64,000 nt of DNA from Terriglobales bacterium (GTDB lineage Bacteria; Acidobacteriota; Terriglobia; Terriglobales; Acidobacteriaceae), in NCBI GenBank assembly GCA_025936825.1, contig JAICSO010000006.1, positions 1-64,000 on the forward strand, given 5' to 3'. Under the pieces are notes generated by a model. That model did not search any database. It was not told the DNA's origin and saw only the letters and a list, made by a program, of their open reading frames with translations. Position 1 is the first letter of the stretch. Each line of letters starts with the position of its first letter. The translations under genes were made by a program, and so were the position numbers. This document shows, one piece after another, positions 36,848-47,194 of this stretch.

Positions 36848-38644
36848 CTATGCGAGTGTGTACTTTCCGCGCTCGACTATCTTTAGCGCGATCTGTTGCT
36901 GTAATTCGATCACGTTATAGGGATCGTGCTTCGCAAGGCGGCGCAAGATGGAAAGCTGTGTTCGCAGCATGTCGCCGTCGGCAACCGCCGCGATGACCTT
37001 CCTCGCTGAACTTTCAATTTTGTCGGCGGCCTTCGCCAGGTAGAGTTTGGTCGCAGCGATCGGGAGCGCCGCAGCAGCTTCGCCTTGCGCGGTCGCAATC
37101 TTCTCGGCGCGAATCAGCGCCGACTCCATCGCATACACTTCCACTGTCATGTCGGCAATTGCGCCCATAATTTCCTGCTGGTCCTGAATGGCCTGCATAT
37201 ATTTCTGCGTGGCGGCGCCGGCGGCGAACAGTCCCAGCTTCTTCATGGAGGCAACCAGCTTCTGTTCTTCGGCCAGCACACCTTCAACTTCGTCGCCCAT
37301 GGATGGCCCCGCGAGCACTTCGTCCATGATTTGCTTGATCGCGGGCATGAGCTGAAGCTGTCCGCTCATCGCGCGTTTGAGCAGAAATCCCGTAATGATG
37401 AGCCGATTGATTTCGTTGGTGCCTTCGAAAATGCGATTGATGCGCGCATCACGATAAGCCCGCTCCGCTGGGTATTCCTCGACGAAGCCATAGCCGCCGT
37501 AGATCTGGACGGTTTCGTCCACTACGAAGTCGAGCATCTCGGAAGCCCATACCTTGATGATCGAGCACTCGACCGCATACTCCTCGATGGCTTTCAGGGT
37601 TTGCTTACCCGCATCGGCTGCGGACTTGTCGACCGCCGCGAGGGCTGAGTCCATGAGGCCCACAGTGCGGTAGGTCATGGCTTCGCCGACATAAATTGAA
37701 GCTGCCATGTTGGCCAGCTTCTCGCGGACAAGGCCGAAGTCGGCGATGACCTTGTTGAATGCCTTCCGCTGCTTGGCATACGCGATTGCACTATCGAGCG
37801 AATTGCGGGCGCCGCCCACGCACATGGCCCCGAGTTTGAAACGCCCAATGTTAAGGATGTTGAAGGCGATCAGATGTCCTTTGCCGATTTCGCCGAGGAC
37901 GTTTTCCGCGGGCACCTGGCAATCGTTCAGAATGATCGGGCATGTAGAGGAGCCGCGAATTCCCATCTTGTGCTCTTCGGCTCCGATCGAGAATCCCGGG
38001 AACGTGCGCTCGACCAGAAATGCAGTGAATTTCTCGCCATCCACTTTGGCGAAGACCGTGAACAGATCGGCGAACCCCGCGTTGGTGATCCACATCTTTT
38101 CGCCGTTGAGAACGTAATGCTTGCCGTCCGAAGAAAGCACGGCGCGAGCGCGACAGTTAAGCGCATCGGATCCGGAGGTCGCCTCTGAAAGGGCGTAGGC
38201 GCCGATGATTTCACCGGTCGCAAGCCGTGGCAGATATTTCTGCTTCTGCTGTTCGGTCCCGAAATACACGATGGGCAGCGTCCCGATTCCTGTGTGTCCG
38301 CCCCATGTGGTCGCGAAACCAGCGTATTTCGCGATGTGATCACAGATCACCGCGGCGGTGACTTTGTCCATCTCCAGGCCGCCGTATGCTTCCGGGATCT
38401 CGGATGAGCTCAGACCTAGCTCCCCGGCTTTCTTCAGAAGCTCGCGCGAGACAGAGTAGTCTTTGTGCTCCATCTTCTCGAGGTTGGGGAGGATTTCTTT
38501 TTGGGCGAATTCCTCGGCGGTTTGCGCGATGAGCTGGTGCTGTTCGGAGAAATCCTCGGGGGTGAAGACTTCTTCGAGAGCGCGGGATTCAAGAAGAAAA
38601 CTGCCGCCAGGAAAGCGAGTGGGCACCGACGTTGCACTGGACAT
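36848..38644 (-). CDS. Acyl-CoA dehydrogenase, long form (VLCAD/ACAD9-like)
   Basis: 598 residues, with the standard three-part acyl-CoA dehydrogenase fold (about 30-430) plus a C-terminal helical extension of about 170 residues as in very-long-chain enzymes. Landmarks are YALSEATSGSDALNCRARA (FAD/substrate contact), WITNAGFADLFTVFAK and YGGYGFVEEYPAERAYRDAR with the catalytic Glu in IFEGTNEINR. It introduces the alpha-beta double bond in beta-oxidation using FAD and an electron-transfer flavoprotein. A CACGAAGG repeat arm begins 12 bp upstream of the ATG, and no Shine-Dalgarno is obvious between them. Confidence 0.93.
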   Translation of the reverse strand: MSSATSVPTRFPGGSFLLESRALEEVFTPEDFSEQHQLIAQTAEEFAQKEILPNLEKMEHKDYSVSRELLKKAGELGLSSSEIPEAYGGLEMDKVTAAVICDHIAKYAGFATTWGGHTGIGTLPIVYFGTEQQKQKYLPRLATGEIIGAYALSEATSGSDALNCRARAVLSSDGKHYVLNGEKMWITNAGFADLFTVFAKVDGEKFTAFLVERTFPGFSIGAEEHKMGIRGSSTCPIILNDCQVPAENVLGEIGKGHLIAFNILNIGRFKLGAMCVGGARNSLDSAIAYAKQRKAFNKVIADFGLVREKLANMAASIYVGEAMTYRTVGLMDSALAAVDKSAADAGKQTLKAIEEYAVECSIIKVWASEMLDFVVDETVQIYGGYGFVEEYPAERAYRDARINRIFEGTNEINRLIITGFLLKRAMSGQLQLMPAIKQIMDEVLAGPSMGDEVEGVLAEEQKLVASMKKLGLFAAGAATQKYMQAIQDQQEIMGAIADMTVEVYAMESALIRAEKIATAQGEAAAALPIAATKLYLAKAADKIESSARKVIAAVADGDMLRTQLSILRRLAKHDPYNVIELQQQIALKIVERGKYTLA

Positions 38645-38655
38645 GAAACCCTTTT

Positions 38656-38684
38656 ACCACGAAGGGCACGAAGGCACACGAAGG
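38656..38684 (+). repeat. Left arm of the inverted CACGAAGG repeat flanking the GxxExxY gene
   Basis: A 29-bp arm with three CGAAGG units spaced 9 and 10 bp. Its reverse complement matches the arm at 39247-39275 at 25 of 29 positions. It sits between the acyl-CoA dehydrogenase ATG and the GxxExxY stop. Confidence 0.85.
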
Positions 38685-38745
38685 AAAACCAAAATCAGGG
38701 AAAAACCCTGTAAAGTCGAGATTCCTACTTCATCTCAGCGCGGTG

Positions 38746-39162
38746 CTACTTCCACCCGGTACCGTTCACGAACCGTTTAATGCCCTCTTTGAGATGAACG
38801 ACATTGAAGTTTATAAGCAGTCCGAGGGATTTGCCACTGAGCTTGAGATAGGTGATGAGCTGGGCGTGGTGGATCGGGCAGATGGCGTCGACAGACTTGA
38901 TTTCGACTACGACCATGTTCTCGACGAGCAGATCGAGTCGATAACCAGCGTCCAACTTGATCCCGCAATAGACAATCGGAACGGGAACCTCGGTAGCACA
39001 GGTCAACCCTGAACGCCGAAGTTCGAAAGCCAAGCAAGTCTTGTAGGCGCTCTCCAGCAGTCCCGCGCCGAGTTCCGTGTGAACTTTCATGGCCGCAGTG
39101 ATCACCGCGTGGCTCACTTCCTGAGCGGTTCGAGTTTTGAGCGGAACCGAGCATGTTGCCAT
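38746..39162 (-). CDS. GxxExxY protein (PD-(D/E)XK nuclease superfamily)
   Basis: About 138 residues from ATG 39162 (a TTG two codons earlier is possible). The family-defining GLLESAY follows VITAAMKVHTELGAG. A PD-(D/E)XK-like core is then visible: GYRLDLLVENMVVVEIKSV supplies the Asp and ExK, with HHAQLITYLKLSG and LGLLINFNVVHLKEGIKRFV at the end. Members are predicted small nucleases of unknown role. The gene lies alone between two inverted 29-bp repeat arms (38656-38684 and 39247-39275), facing away from bacterioferritin. This suggests a mobile or repeat-associated unit. Confidence 0.9.
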   Translation of the reverse strand: MATCSVPLKTRTAQEVSHAVITAAMKVHTELGAGLLESAYKTCLAFELRRSGLTCATEVPVPIVYCGIKLDAGYRLDLLVENMVVVEIKSVDAICPIHHAQLITYLKLSGKSLGLLINFNVVHLKEGIKRFVNGTGWK

Positions 39163-39246
39163 GCTCAAATTGTCTGTCGGAAAAACAGCCCTGATTCAGA
39201 AAAAACGACCCAGCGGTCCCATTTCTTCCCGTTTTGGCTTGTGCTT

Positions 39247-39275
39247 CCTTCGTGTAACTTCGTGTCCTTTGTGGT
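39247..39275 (+). repeat. Right arm of the inverted CACGAAGG repeat flanking the GxxExxY gene
   Basis: A 29-bp arm CCTTCGTGT...TTTGTGGT, the inverted partner of 38656-38684 (4 mismatches). It ends 25 bp before the bacterioferritin ATG. Confidence 0.85.
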
Positions 39276-39286
39276 GGATGCTTTGC

Positions 39287-39292
39287 TACAAT
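39287..39292 (+). promoter_or_regulatory. -10-like box just before bfr
   Basis: TACAAT ends 7 bp before ATG 39300, so initiation from it would give a leaderless or near-leaderless bfr mRNA. No convincing -35 is seen, because the repeat arm occupies that place. Confidence 0.4.
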
Positions 39293-39299
39293 GCCTGCC

Positions 39300-39788
39300 A
39301 TGCGTGGGAACGATAAAGTGCTGAAACATTTGAGCGAATCGCTGAAAGCTGAGCTCACCGCCATCAACCAATATTTCCTGCATTCCAAGATGTGCGAGAA
39401 CTGGGGATACTTCCGCCTGGGCGCGTATTACCGCAAAGAGTCGATCGAGGAGATGGTCCACGCGGAGAAGCTGATGGACCGCATCCTCTTTCTCGAGGGC
39501 ACGCCCAACATGACCGACGTTGGCCCGATTAACGTCGGCCGCAACGTGAAGCAACAGTTTGAGAATGACCTGAAGCTGGAGCTGGCCGCGGTCAGGCAGT
39601 TGAATGAAGCTATTGAAACGTCGGTAAAAGTGGGCGACAATGCTTCGCGGGCTCTTTTCGAGGACATTCTCAAAGACGAAGAGCACCACGTCGATTACCT
39701 TGAAGGCCAGTTGCACGCCATCGAGGAGATTGGACTCGACAACTTCCTCGCCCAGCAACTGCACAAAGGAGAAGACGAGAAGGATTAG
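39300..39788 (+). CDS. bfr: Bacterioferritin
   Basis: 162 residues from ATG 39300, which aligns with the E. coli start (MRGNDKVL against MKGDTKVI); an ATG 3 codons upstream overlaps a -10-like box. All ferroxidase ligands fall at the E. coli positions: Glu18, Glu51, His54, Glu94, Glu127 and His130. Met52, the inter-subunit haem ligand, is also present. It should form the 24-mer that oxidises and stores iron in the cytosol. A 137-residue unknown protein follows after 16 bp and is probably co-transcribed. Confidence 0.96.
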   Translation: MRGNDKVLKHLSESLKAELTAINQYFLHSKMCENWGYFRLGAYYRKESIEEMVHAEKLMDRILFLEGTPNMTDVGPINVGRNVKQQFENDLKLELAAVRQLNEAIETSVKVGDNASRALFEDILKDEEHHVDYLEGQLHAIEEIGLDNFLAQQLHKGEDEKD

Positions 39789-39804
39789 TTTCTCGAGGCT
39801 AGAT

Positions 39805-40218
39805 ATGTCCAGGTTGCGCGAACTCTTCAAATCTGGGCCAGCCCCGGTTCAACCGGTGCCGCGTGTGACTGCGGCCGATATCGAACGCGTCGTTTATCGC
39901 GATTTTCCCCGGATTCAGATTGATGACGTGCTTGCGATTCTTGCCGAGTACGGTACGGAGATTTGGCACAAAGAAAGAGAGCGAGTGCGGCTCGCTGCCC
40001 TGAAACTTGCCAATGGCGATATCGGAAAACTGCGCAGCGCTATTGATCGCGCGAAGCTGGACTATCGCGATGTGCTGGCGCCAGCGGAATATCCCAAATT
40101 CATGCAGGAAGGGATTCGTTTTCGGCGCTTGAGATCCCGCGACCGTGAACTGATCTATACCGACGACTGGCAGCAGTACGAGCGCTGGCTGAAAAAAGGT
40201 TTCCCTCCAAAAGAGTAG
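39805..40218 (+). CDS. Hypothetical protein downstream of bacterioferritin
   Basis: A 137-residue soluble, highly charged, mostly helical protein starting at ATG 39805 with GAGG upstream. Visible features are RVTAADIERVVYRDFP, IDDVLAILAEYGTEIWHKE and LDYRDVLAPAEYPKFMQE. I do not recognise the family, and there is no signal or membrane segment. It follows bfr by 16 bp on the same strand, so an operon is likely, but a role in iron handling would be guesswork. Confidence 0.75.
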   Translation: MSRLRELFKSGPAPVQPVPRVTAADIERVVYRDFPRIQIDDVLAILAEYGTEIWHKERERVRLAALKLANGDIGKLRSAIDRAKLDYRDVLAPAEYPKFMQEGIRFRRLRSRDRELIYTDDWQQYERWLKKGFPPKE

Positions 40219-40260
40219 GGCGGATTTTCGTCCGCCCTCGTCCACTCCCTCGACTTTGTC

Positions 40261-41646
40261 CTACTGCAGTTCGATTACGCGGTGAGCATAGACTTCCGGC
40301 AAGCCGCTGGTTGGGTTCTTAAGCACTAATCCTCCTACAGCAATCGGGGTCGTCCCGGCATTCGAGAGGCTCGACAATCCGCTCACGTTGAAGAAGAGGG
40401 TCGTGTTGTTGGTGTTCACCGTGAAGGGCCCTTGCGCCACCCATCCCAACAACCCATTGTTTTGCAACTGGAATGAGCCGGCGTTGCCGTTGTTCACGGT
40501 CACGCTGTTGGCTACCAGCAACCCGACTAGACCCTGGCGGCGCAGTGAGATCAAGTCAGGAGTGAAAGTGGTGGTTGAGCTGCTCCAGCTGCCGCCGACA
40601 AAGATTCGCTGTCCCGCAACCATGGACGAATTATCGAAAACGAAATTCGTCAGCCAATTATTGATGAAGGAAACATCGTAGGTCTGGACCGCGCTCACGT
40701 CGAACGTGACTACCTGTCCGAGCGCAAAATTACCGCTCATCGCAGGCAGTTCTTCGCCAATGTACATCGTGATCGTCTGCACCGGGCCTGAGCTCGGGTT
40801 AACCTGCAACAGCCGCCCTGAAATGAATGCCGTGTCGGTGGTGATTACTTCTACGGCCGAGGCGAGTATGCTACCGTCCGGTTGCACTTCTCCGATAACG
40901 GAAACGATGGCGCCAGCCGAGAGGGAACCCAGAGTCCAGCTGCCGTTGTACTGCGTCGAAGAGTTAACGGCGATCTTTTCCTGAAAGCCCCACGGGCCCT
41001 TGAGCAGGAAGGAATTGGTTGAACTTGTCACTGGTACCACGCTGCCGGTGAAGTCCGTAATTTGGCCATCCGCGGCAGAGGCCGAAACTGCCTTAATGAA
41101 AATGACAGGAGTGACCTGCCCAGTAACTTGGCCGGTCGGGTCCACTTGCAGCGAATCGCGGAGGTCGAAATCCATGTGCAAGCCGGCAAGACCATTTGGG
41201 CTAACCACCATAGCTTGCGGGAAGTTCACGGTCACGGTAGAGACGGTGAGAGTGCCCTGAATCGTGCCAAGCGATGGCGGGTTTGTGCTCAAGTTGACAT
41301 AGTTAATAACGGGATTCGTGAGATTAAAGGTCGCGCTTGTATACGTCCCGGGAGCCACGGTACTGAAGCCTAGCAGCGAGCGCAGTCCAACCAGGCGGCC
41401 AAAATCCACCGTGGTGGGTGTGCTCAGAACCGTCACACTGCCGCTGCTGTTGTTCAGCGTGATGGAATTGATGGTGACGAAAAACGAAACTACCGAAGGA
41501 AGCGGTGCGTCTTCCCCGGTTATGAATACTGCTGTGGGATTGGAAGAACTGCCCTTCTGTCCACCTGACCCGGCAGGGCCTCCACCGCATGCGACAGCAA
41601 TCACTAAAAAGCTGATTAATGCAGCAAAGGTAAGAATGCGCTTCAT
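40261..41646 (-). CDS. DUF4382/DUF5666-type lipoprotein
   Basis: 461 residues from ATG 41646. It has a lipoprotein signal with lipobox LVIAVAC followed by a Gly/Ser linker. The DUF4382-like domain begins TAVFITGEDAPLPSVVSFF and continues with FSTVAPGTYTSATFNLTNP. Later DUF5666-like beta modules recur (SAGAIVSVIGEVQPDGSILA, SGRLLQVNPSSGPVQTI). These are surface or periplasmic proteins of unknown function, common in Acidobacteria and relatives. It stands alone, divergent from the cyclophilin gene. Confidence 0.8.
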   Translation of the reverse strand: MKRILTFAALISFLVIAVACGGGPAGSGGQKGSSSNPTAVFITGEDAPLPSVVSFFVTINSITLNNSSGSVTVLSTPTTVDFGRLVGLRSLLGFSTVAPGTYTSATFNLTNPVINYVNLSTNPPSLGTIQGTLTVSTVTVNFPQAMVVSPNGLAGLHMDFDLRDSLQVDPTGQVTGQVTPVIFIKAVSASAADGQITDFTGSVVPVTSSTNSFLLKGPWGFQEKIAVNSSTQYNGSWTLGSLSAGAIVSVIGEVQPDGSILASAVEVITTDTAFISGRLLQVNPSSGPVQTITMYIGEELPAMSGNFALGQVVTFDVSAVQTYDVSFINNWLTNFVFDNSSMVAGQRIFVGGSWSSSTTTFTPDLISLRRQGLVGLLVANSVTVNNGNAGSFQLQNNGLLGWVAQGPFTVNTNNTTLFFNVSGLSSLSNAGTTPIAVGGLVLKNPTSGLPEVYAHRVIELQ

Positions 41647-42159
41647 GTCTACTCCAAAGTACAAAGATTTTTCCGGGGGAGACAGCTTTTACTAACCTTG
41701 TCGTTCCAAACACAAGAGGCAAGGTGATGTTGCGGGTTATGAAATGAAAACTTGAATTGCTAACTTTCGCCCGTGAGGGTGCCCGCTGAGGCTAACTTAC
41801 TGCAAAACAAGTTGGCCAAAGTGAATGAGGCGCGCTTGCAGGTTACGGGAGTACCCAGGAAACGCTTTAATCCCGCTTGTCCCTTCCATGATGTCATTCC
41901 GAGCAGTGGAGCCGCGGCGGAAGGACGAGGAAACTGCTTGTCCCATGCTACGTGGGTGCAGCCGGCTGAAAGCAGGTTCCTCACCGCTAAAGGGGTTCGG
42001 AATGACATCACATAAAAACGTGAGGGTTGGTTGCAGTGAGATTTGCAGCCTTGCGGATTGTAGTTGCTAAACTGCAATCTACAATCCAAAAATCTGCAGA
42101 GAGACCTCGCAAGCATCCTGTCGTACAATTCTTTTTCCGTCTTCCTCTCAGGAGCTGAC
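41647..42159. other. Divergent intergenic region with REP-like element
   Basis: This 513 bp gap between the DUF4382 lipoprotein gene and the cyclophilin gene contains no convincing gene. It holds the palindromic element at 41891-42008 and a TACAAT -10-like hexamer at 42124-42129, 30 bp before the cyclophilin ATG. Confidence 0.5.
41891..42008 (+). repeat. REP-like palindromic element (copy 2)
   Basis: A 118-bp element with perfect 12-bp ends, ATGTCATTCCGA and TCGGAATGACAT. Internal stems include GAGGAAACTGCTTGTCCC and AAAGCAGGTTCCTCACCGCT. The interior closely matches the reverse complement of the element at 57099-57214, so they are copies in opposite orientation. Confidence 0.85.
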
Positions 42160-42897
42160 ATGCGCAAATATCTAGCTTCCCTACTGTGCTGCCTCGCAAT
42201 TCCGGTGGCGGCGCAGACCGCTACTACCCACCACGGAACTTCGACGGCTTCGAAACCTACTGCGAAACCGGCTGCGAAGCCGGCGACGACAACCGCCCAT
42301 CCGACGGCAATCATTGAAACCACCGCCGGGAACATGACCTGCACGCTCTTTCCCGACAAAGCACCTATCGGGGTGTCGAACTTCATTGGGCTGGCAAAAG
42401 GGACGAAGGACTGGAAGAGCCCGGCCACCGGTCGCATGATCCATGGCCAGCCGCTTTACAACGGCACCATTTTCCATCGGGTGATCCCACAATTCATGAT
42501 CCAAGGAGGCAGTCCATCTGGCCAGGGAGATGGTGATCCGGGTTACGCGTTCAAGAACGAAACTTCGCCGGACCTGACTTTCGATCGTCCCGGCCGACTG
42601 GCCTATGCGAACGCTGGCCCTAACACAAACGGTTCTCAATTCTTTATCACCGAAGTCCCCTATCCCAGCCTCGATGGCAACTACACGATCTTCGGGCAGT
42701 GCGATGATGCCAGCGTGGAGTTAGTAAAGAAGATCGCTCGCATGCCGCGAAATGCGGATGATCGGCCGAATAATCCGGTGAAGATTAATAAAATCGCAAT
42801 TCTGGGATCGAGAGCTGGCACTGTACATCACACAACTACCACCCACAAACCAATGCCTGCTCCCAAGCCGGCGCCGCAGCCGACCAAGCAGCAGTAG
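42160..42897 (+). CDS. Exported cyclophilin-type peptidyl-prolyl isomerase
   Basis: 245 residues. ATG 42160 has AGGAG 6 bp upstream and opens a signal peptide (YLASLLCCLAIPVAAQ). A Thr/Lys/Pro/Ala linker precedes the cyclophilin domain (about 45-215): NFIGLAKGTKDW, FHRVIPQFMIQGGSPSGQGD, NAGPNTNGSQFFITEVP and YTIFGQCDD. The C-terminus is a His/Thr/Pro-rich low-complexity tail. It catalyses Xaa-Pro isomerisation in folding of exported proteins. A cytosolic cyclophilin lies at 47987. It is tail-to-tail with the next gene with no spacer. Confidence 0.92.
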   Translation: MRKYLASLLCCLAIPVAAQTATTHHGTSTASKPTAKPAAKPATTTAHPTAIIETTAGNMTCTLFPDKAPIGVSNFIGLAKGTKDWKSPATGRMIHGQPLYNGTIFHRVIPQFMIQGGSPSGQGDGDPGYAFKNETSPDLTFDRPGRLAYANAGPNTNGSQFFITEVPYPSLDGNYTIFGQCDDASVELVKKIARMPRNADDRPNNPVKINKIAILGSRAGTVHHTTTTHKPMPAPKPAPQPTKQQ

Positions 42898-43374
42898 TCA
42901 GTGCGGGTGGTGAGTCTTGAGCGCGTAGTTGTGAGCGTCGCCGAAGGCGGTGACGCTCAGATGAGCAATGGAAAGCCAGCGCTCCATCTTGTGATGGCCG
43001 GTGCGATGGAACCAGTACGATATGCCGACTGAGGTCGCGGTGGCGGCGGCCTCCAAGCCAGTAAAACCGGCGTTGTTATAGACGATGTCGTCGGGGATGA
43101 GGACCTCGGTTCTGCCTCGCGCCAGAAAGTTTTTGGTGGACGCAAAATCGAGCGCGCGAAAAGCAGCCACGCCGGAAAACAGCAGCATGTTTTCGCGGTC
43201 CCAGAAACGGTGAGTCGCTGTAGGGTGATCTGGGACTGCAGACGGGATCACTGACGCCGGAGCACCAGCGGAGATCGCTGAAGGTGCATCGACAACGGTT
43301 CGGTTCTTGCTCTCCTGAGCACATGCGAACGGAACCGCAAGCAAGATCGTCAAACCGAGCACCAAGCGCATCAT
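42898..43374 (-). CDS. Hypothetical exported protein
   Basis: 158 residues with a signal peptide (MMRLVLGLTILLAVPFACAQ), a Pro/Ala/Ser-rich linker and a C-terminal half with two hydrophobic helices (LLFSGVAAFRALDFAST, AAATATSVGISYWFH) ending in a His-rich region (GDAHNYALKTHHPH). I do not recognise the family, although similar short proteins with an ALDFASTxxFL pattern are frequent in Acidobacteria, as far as I recall. Its stop abuts the convergent cyclophilin stop. Confidence 0.7.
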   Translation of the reverse strand: MMRLVLGLTILLAVPFACAQESKNRTVVDAPSAISAGAPASVIPSAVPDHPTATHRFWDRENMLLFSGVAAFRALDFASTKNFLARGRTEVLIPDDIVYNNAGFTGLEAAATATSVGISYWFHRTGHHKMERWLSIAHLSVTAFGDAHNYALKTHHPH

Positions 43375-43438
43375 TTCGATTGTAGCTGGTCGGCAATAAA
43401 CGGCTTGTCAGCAAATATTCAATTCCGATCTGACAATT

Positions 43439-43444
43439 TATAAT
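43439..43444 (+). promoter_or_regulatory. -10 box upstream of icd
   Basis: TATAAT lies 31 bp before the icd ATG, and GGAGGAG lies 6 bp before it. TTGTCA occurs upstream but at 28 bp spacing, so a -35 is not assigned. Confidence 0.45.
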
Positions 43445-43475
43445 TGTCGTTTTCTCATTCCAGCGGAGGAGCTTC

Positions 43476-44900
43476 ATGGCGGATTCATACAACGGCGTGC
43501 CCGTGCCCCAGAACGGCGAACGCATCAGCTATAAGGATGGACGCATCCAGGTGCCTGCGCGGCCGATCATTCCCTTCATCGAAGGCGATGGCACGGGCCG
43601 GGACATTTGGAAAGCGTCAGTGCGGGTGTTTGACGCTGCGGTCGAGAAGGCATACGGCGGCAAGCGCAAGGTGGCGTGGTACGAGATTTTTGCAGGAGAA
43701 AAGGCGAAGGCCAAGTTCAACGATTGGCTACCGCAGGAATCCGTCGAAGCGATTCGCGAATTTCGTGTCGCCATCAAAGGGCCGCTCACGACGCCGGTGG
43801 GCGGTGGGATTCGGTCTCTGAATGTCACGCTGCGGCAGGTGCTTGATCTGTATGCCTGCATTCGCCCGGTGAAGTATTACAAGGGCACACCGTCGCCAGT
43901 GAAAAATCCCGAGCGTATGAACGTCGTCATCTTTCGCGAGAACACCGAAGACGTGTACGCGGGGGTTGAATGGGAGCAGGGTACGCCGGAGGTCGCCAAG
44001 CTGATCGAGTTCCTGAACAAGGACATGCTGAAGGGCGGCAAGAAGCAGGTGCGCACAGATTCGGGCATTGGCATCAAGCCAATTTCGGTTTTTGCGACCA
44101 AGCGCCTGGTACGTATGGCGATTCAACACGCGCTAGAGAACGGTCTCAAAACCGTGACGCTGGTGCACAAGGGCAACATTCAGAAGTTTACGGAGGGCGC
44201 GTTCCGCAAGTGGGGATACGAGCTCGCGACCGAAGAGTTCCGCGACAAGGTTGTCACCGAGCGCGAGAGCTGGATCATCGACAACAAGGACAAGAATCCG
44301 AACCTCACGGCAGAGCAGAATGCGGCTTTGGTCGAACCCGGTCTGGAGTTTGCGCCACCGGAGTTCGGCAAGTCGGTGGCGGCCGAAGTGCGTTCAGTGC
44401 TCGACAGTATTTATGCCACCCACGGTCACGCCGCGTGGAAGAAGAAGCTGATGATCAACGACCGCATTGCCGATTCCATCTTCCAGCAGGTCGTTACGCG
44501 TGCGGATGAGTACTCGGTGCTCGCCACACCCAACCTGAACGGCGACTACATTTCGGATGCATGCGCAGCTCAGGTCGGCGGACTGGGCATCGCCCCCGGG
44601 GCGAACGTCGGAGACGGATATGCCGTATTCGAGGCCACGCACGGCACGGCGCCGAAGTATGCGGACAAGGACGTCATTAATCCCGGCTCGGTGATGTTGT
44701 CCGGCGTGATGATGTTCCGCTTCCTGGGGTGGAATGAAGCTGCGGACCTGATTGAAAGCGGCCTGGAGCGGACGATCGAGAAGAAGACTGTGACCTACGA
44801 CTTCGAGCGGCTGATGCAGGGCGCAACCAAGGTCAGCACCAGCAAGTTCGGGGATGCGATTATCGAAAATATGAGCGCCGGAGTGCTGGCGACGGCGTAA
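43476..44900 (+). CDS. icd: NADP-dependent isocitrate dehydrogenase
   Basis: A 474-residue TCA-cycle enzyme converting isocitrate to 2-oxoglutarate. Family residues are clear: [34 protein letters not shown] (substrate-binding Ser and Arg, the phosphorylatable Ser of E. coli Icd), [27 protein letters not shown] (catalytic Lys), [17 protein letters not shown] and [15 protein letters not shown]. It is longer than E. coli Icd by about 58 residues, mostly internal. A GGAGGAG ribosome-binding site precedes the ATG. It is followed by a hairpin repeat and mdh. Confidence 0.96.
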   Translation: MADSYNGVPVPQNGERISYKDGRIQVPARPIIPFIEGDGTGRDIWKASVRVFDAAVEKAYGGKRKVAWYEIFAGEKAKAKFNDWLPQESVEAIREFRVAIKGPLTTPVGGGIRSLNVTLRQVLDLYACIRPVKYYKGTPSPVKNPERMNVVIFRENTEDVYAGVEWEQGTPEVAKLIEFLNKDMLKGGKKQVRTDSGIGIKPISVFATKRLVRMAIQHALENGLKTVTLVHKGNIQKFTEGAFRKWGYELATEEFRDKVVTERESWIIDNKDKNPNLTAEQNAALVEPGLEFAPPEFGKSVAAEVRSVLDSIYATHGHAAWKKKLMINDRIADSIFQQVVTRADEYSVLATPNLNGDYISDACAAQVGGLGIAPGANVGDGYAVFEATHGTAPKYADKDVINPGSVMLSGVMMFRFLGWNEAADLIESGLERTIEKKTVTYDFERLMQGATKVSTSKFGDAIIENMSAGVLATA

Positions 44901-44906
44901 GCAACT

Positions 44907-44981
44907 ACCACGAAGGACACGAAGTCTCACGAAGTATTTGGGATTGTATTTTTCTTCGTGTACCTTCGTGCCCTTTGTGGT
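44907..44981. repeat. Solo CACGAAGG hairpin between icd and mdh
   Basis: Arms at 44907-44934 and 44954-44981 pair at 23 of 28 positions around a 19-base AT-rich loop. The arm sequences match those flanking the GxxExxY gene (three CGAAG units at 9 and 10 bp), so this is an empty version of that arrangement. It ends 21 bp before the mdh ATG. Confidence 0.85.
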
Positions 44982-44984
44982 TGA

Positions 44985-46795
<1,811 letters not shown>

Positions 46796-47194
46796 GCGTG
46801 AAATTGGTCGTCCCTCTGGGACTCACATGCTTACGCGCACTTCCCCAGCGCTTCCGCGCTGGGCTAAGCTGGGCCGCCCCTGTTCGGGGCTTTACTTTGC
46901 AGGCACTACTCACTTACCCTCCAGATACGAGTTCTCTCGCAACCCGAAGCCCTGTGACTGCCTTACCGCAGAGCACACTCGGCTTGATCGGTTCCGCAGC
47001 TTGGACGAGCAGGTACTCCCTGGGCTGTCACGACTTTGTCGCTGACACCGACCTCATAGGACGAAAATACGATGGGAGGCCGCGCTCGGACCTGCGCTGT
47101 TAGAAGAGCACCGCGGCACAACTGAAAGGTGCTCTCCCGAAAAGACAATTCTCCTTGTCCCACTACGCCTCTCCGTGTAGATTGGCACTCCAAT
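46796..47194. other. Intergenic region with hairpin repeat
   Basis: This 399 bp gap holds the hairpin element at 46807-46891. The rest shows short ORFs with no recognisable protein features; I see nothing else. Confidence 0.45.
46807..46891. repeat. CCCAGCGC-type dispersed hairpin element (copy 1)
   Basis: Three consecutive short hairpins: GTCGTCCCTCTGGGACT, CCCCAGCGC...GCGCTGGG (46843-46862) and GCCCCTGTTCGGGGC. The middle 24 bp match the element at 60065 at 23 of 24 positions, and the first hairpin is shared at 15 of 17. Confidence 0.75.

Noticed and set aside
38656-44981. CACGAAGG repeats as a CRISPR array
   Set aside because: Units are 9-10 bp apart with no spacers and occur as inverted arms, which is not CRISPR architecture.
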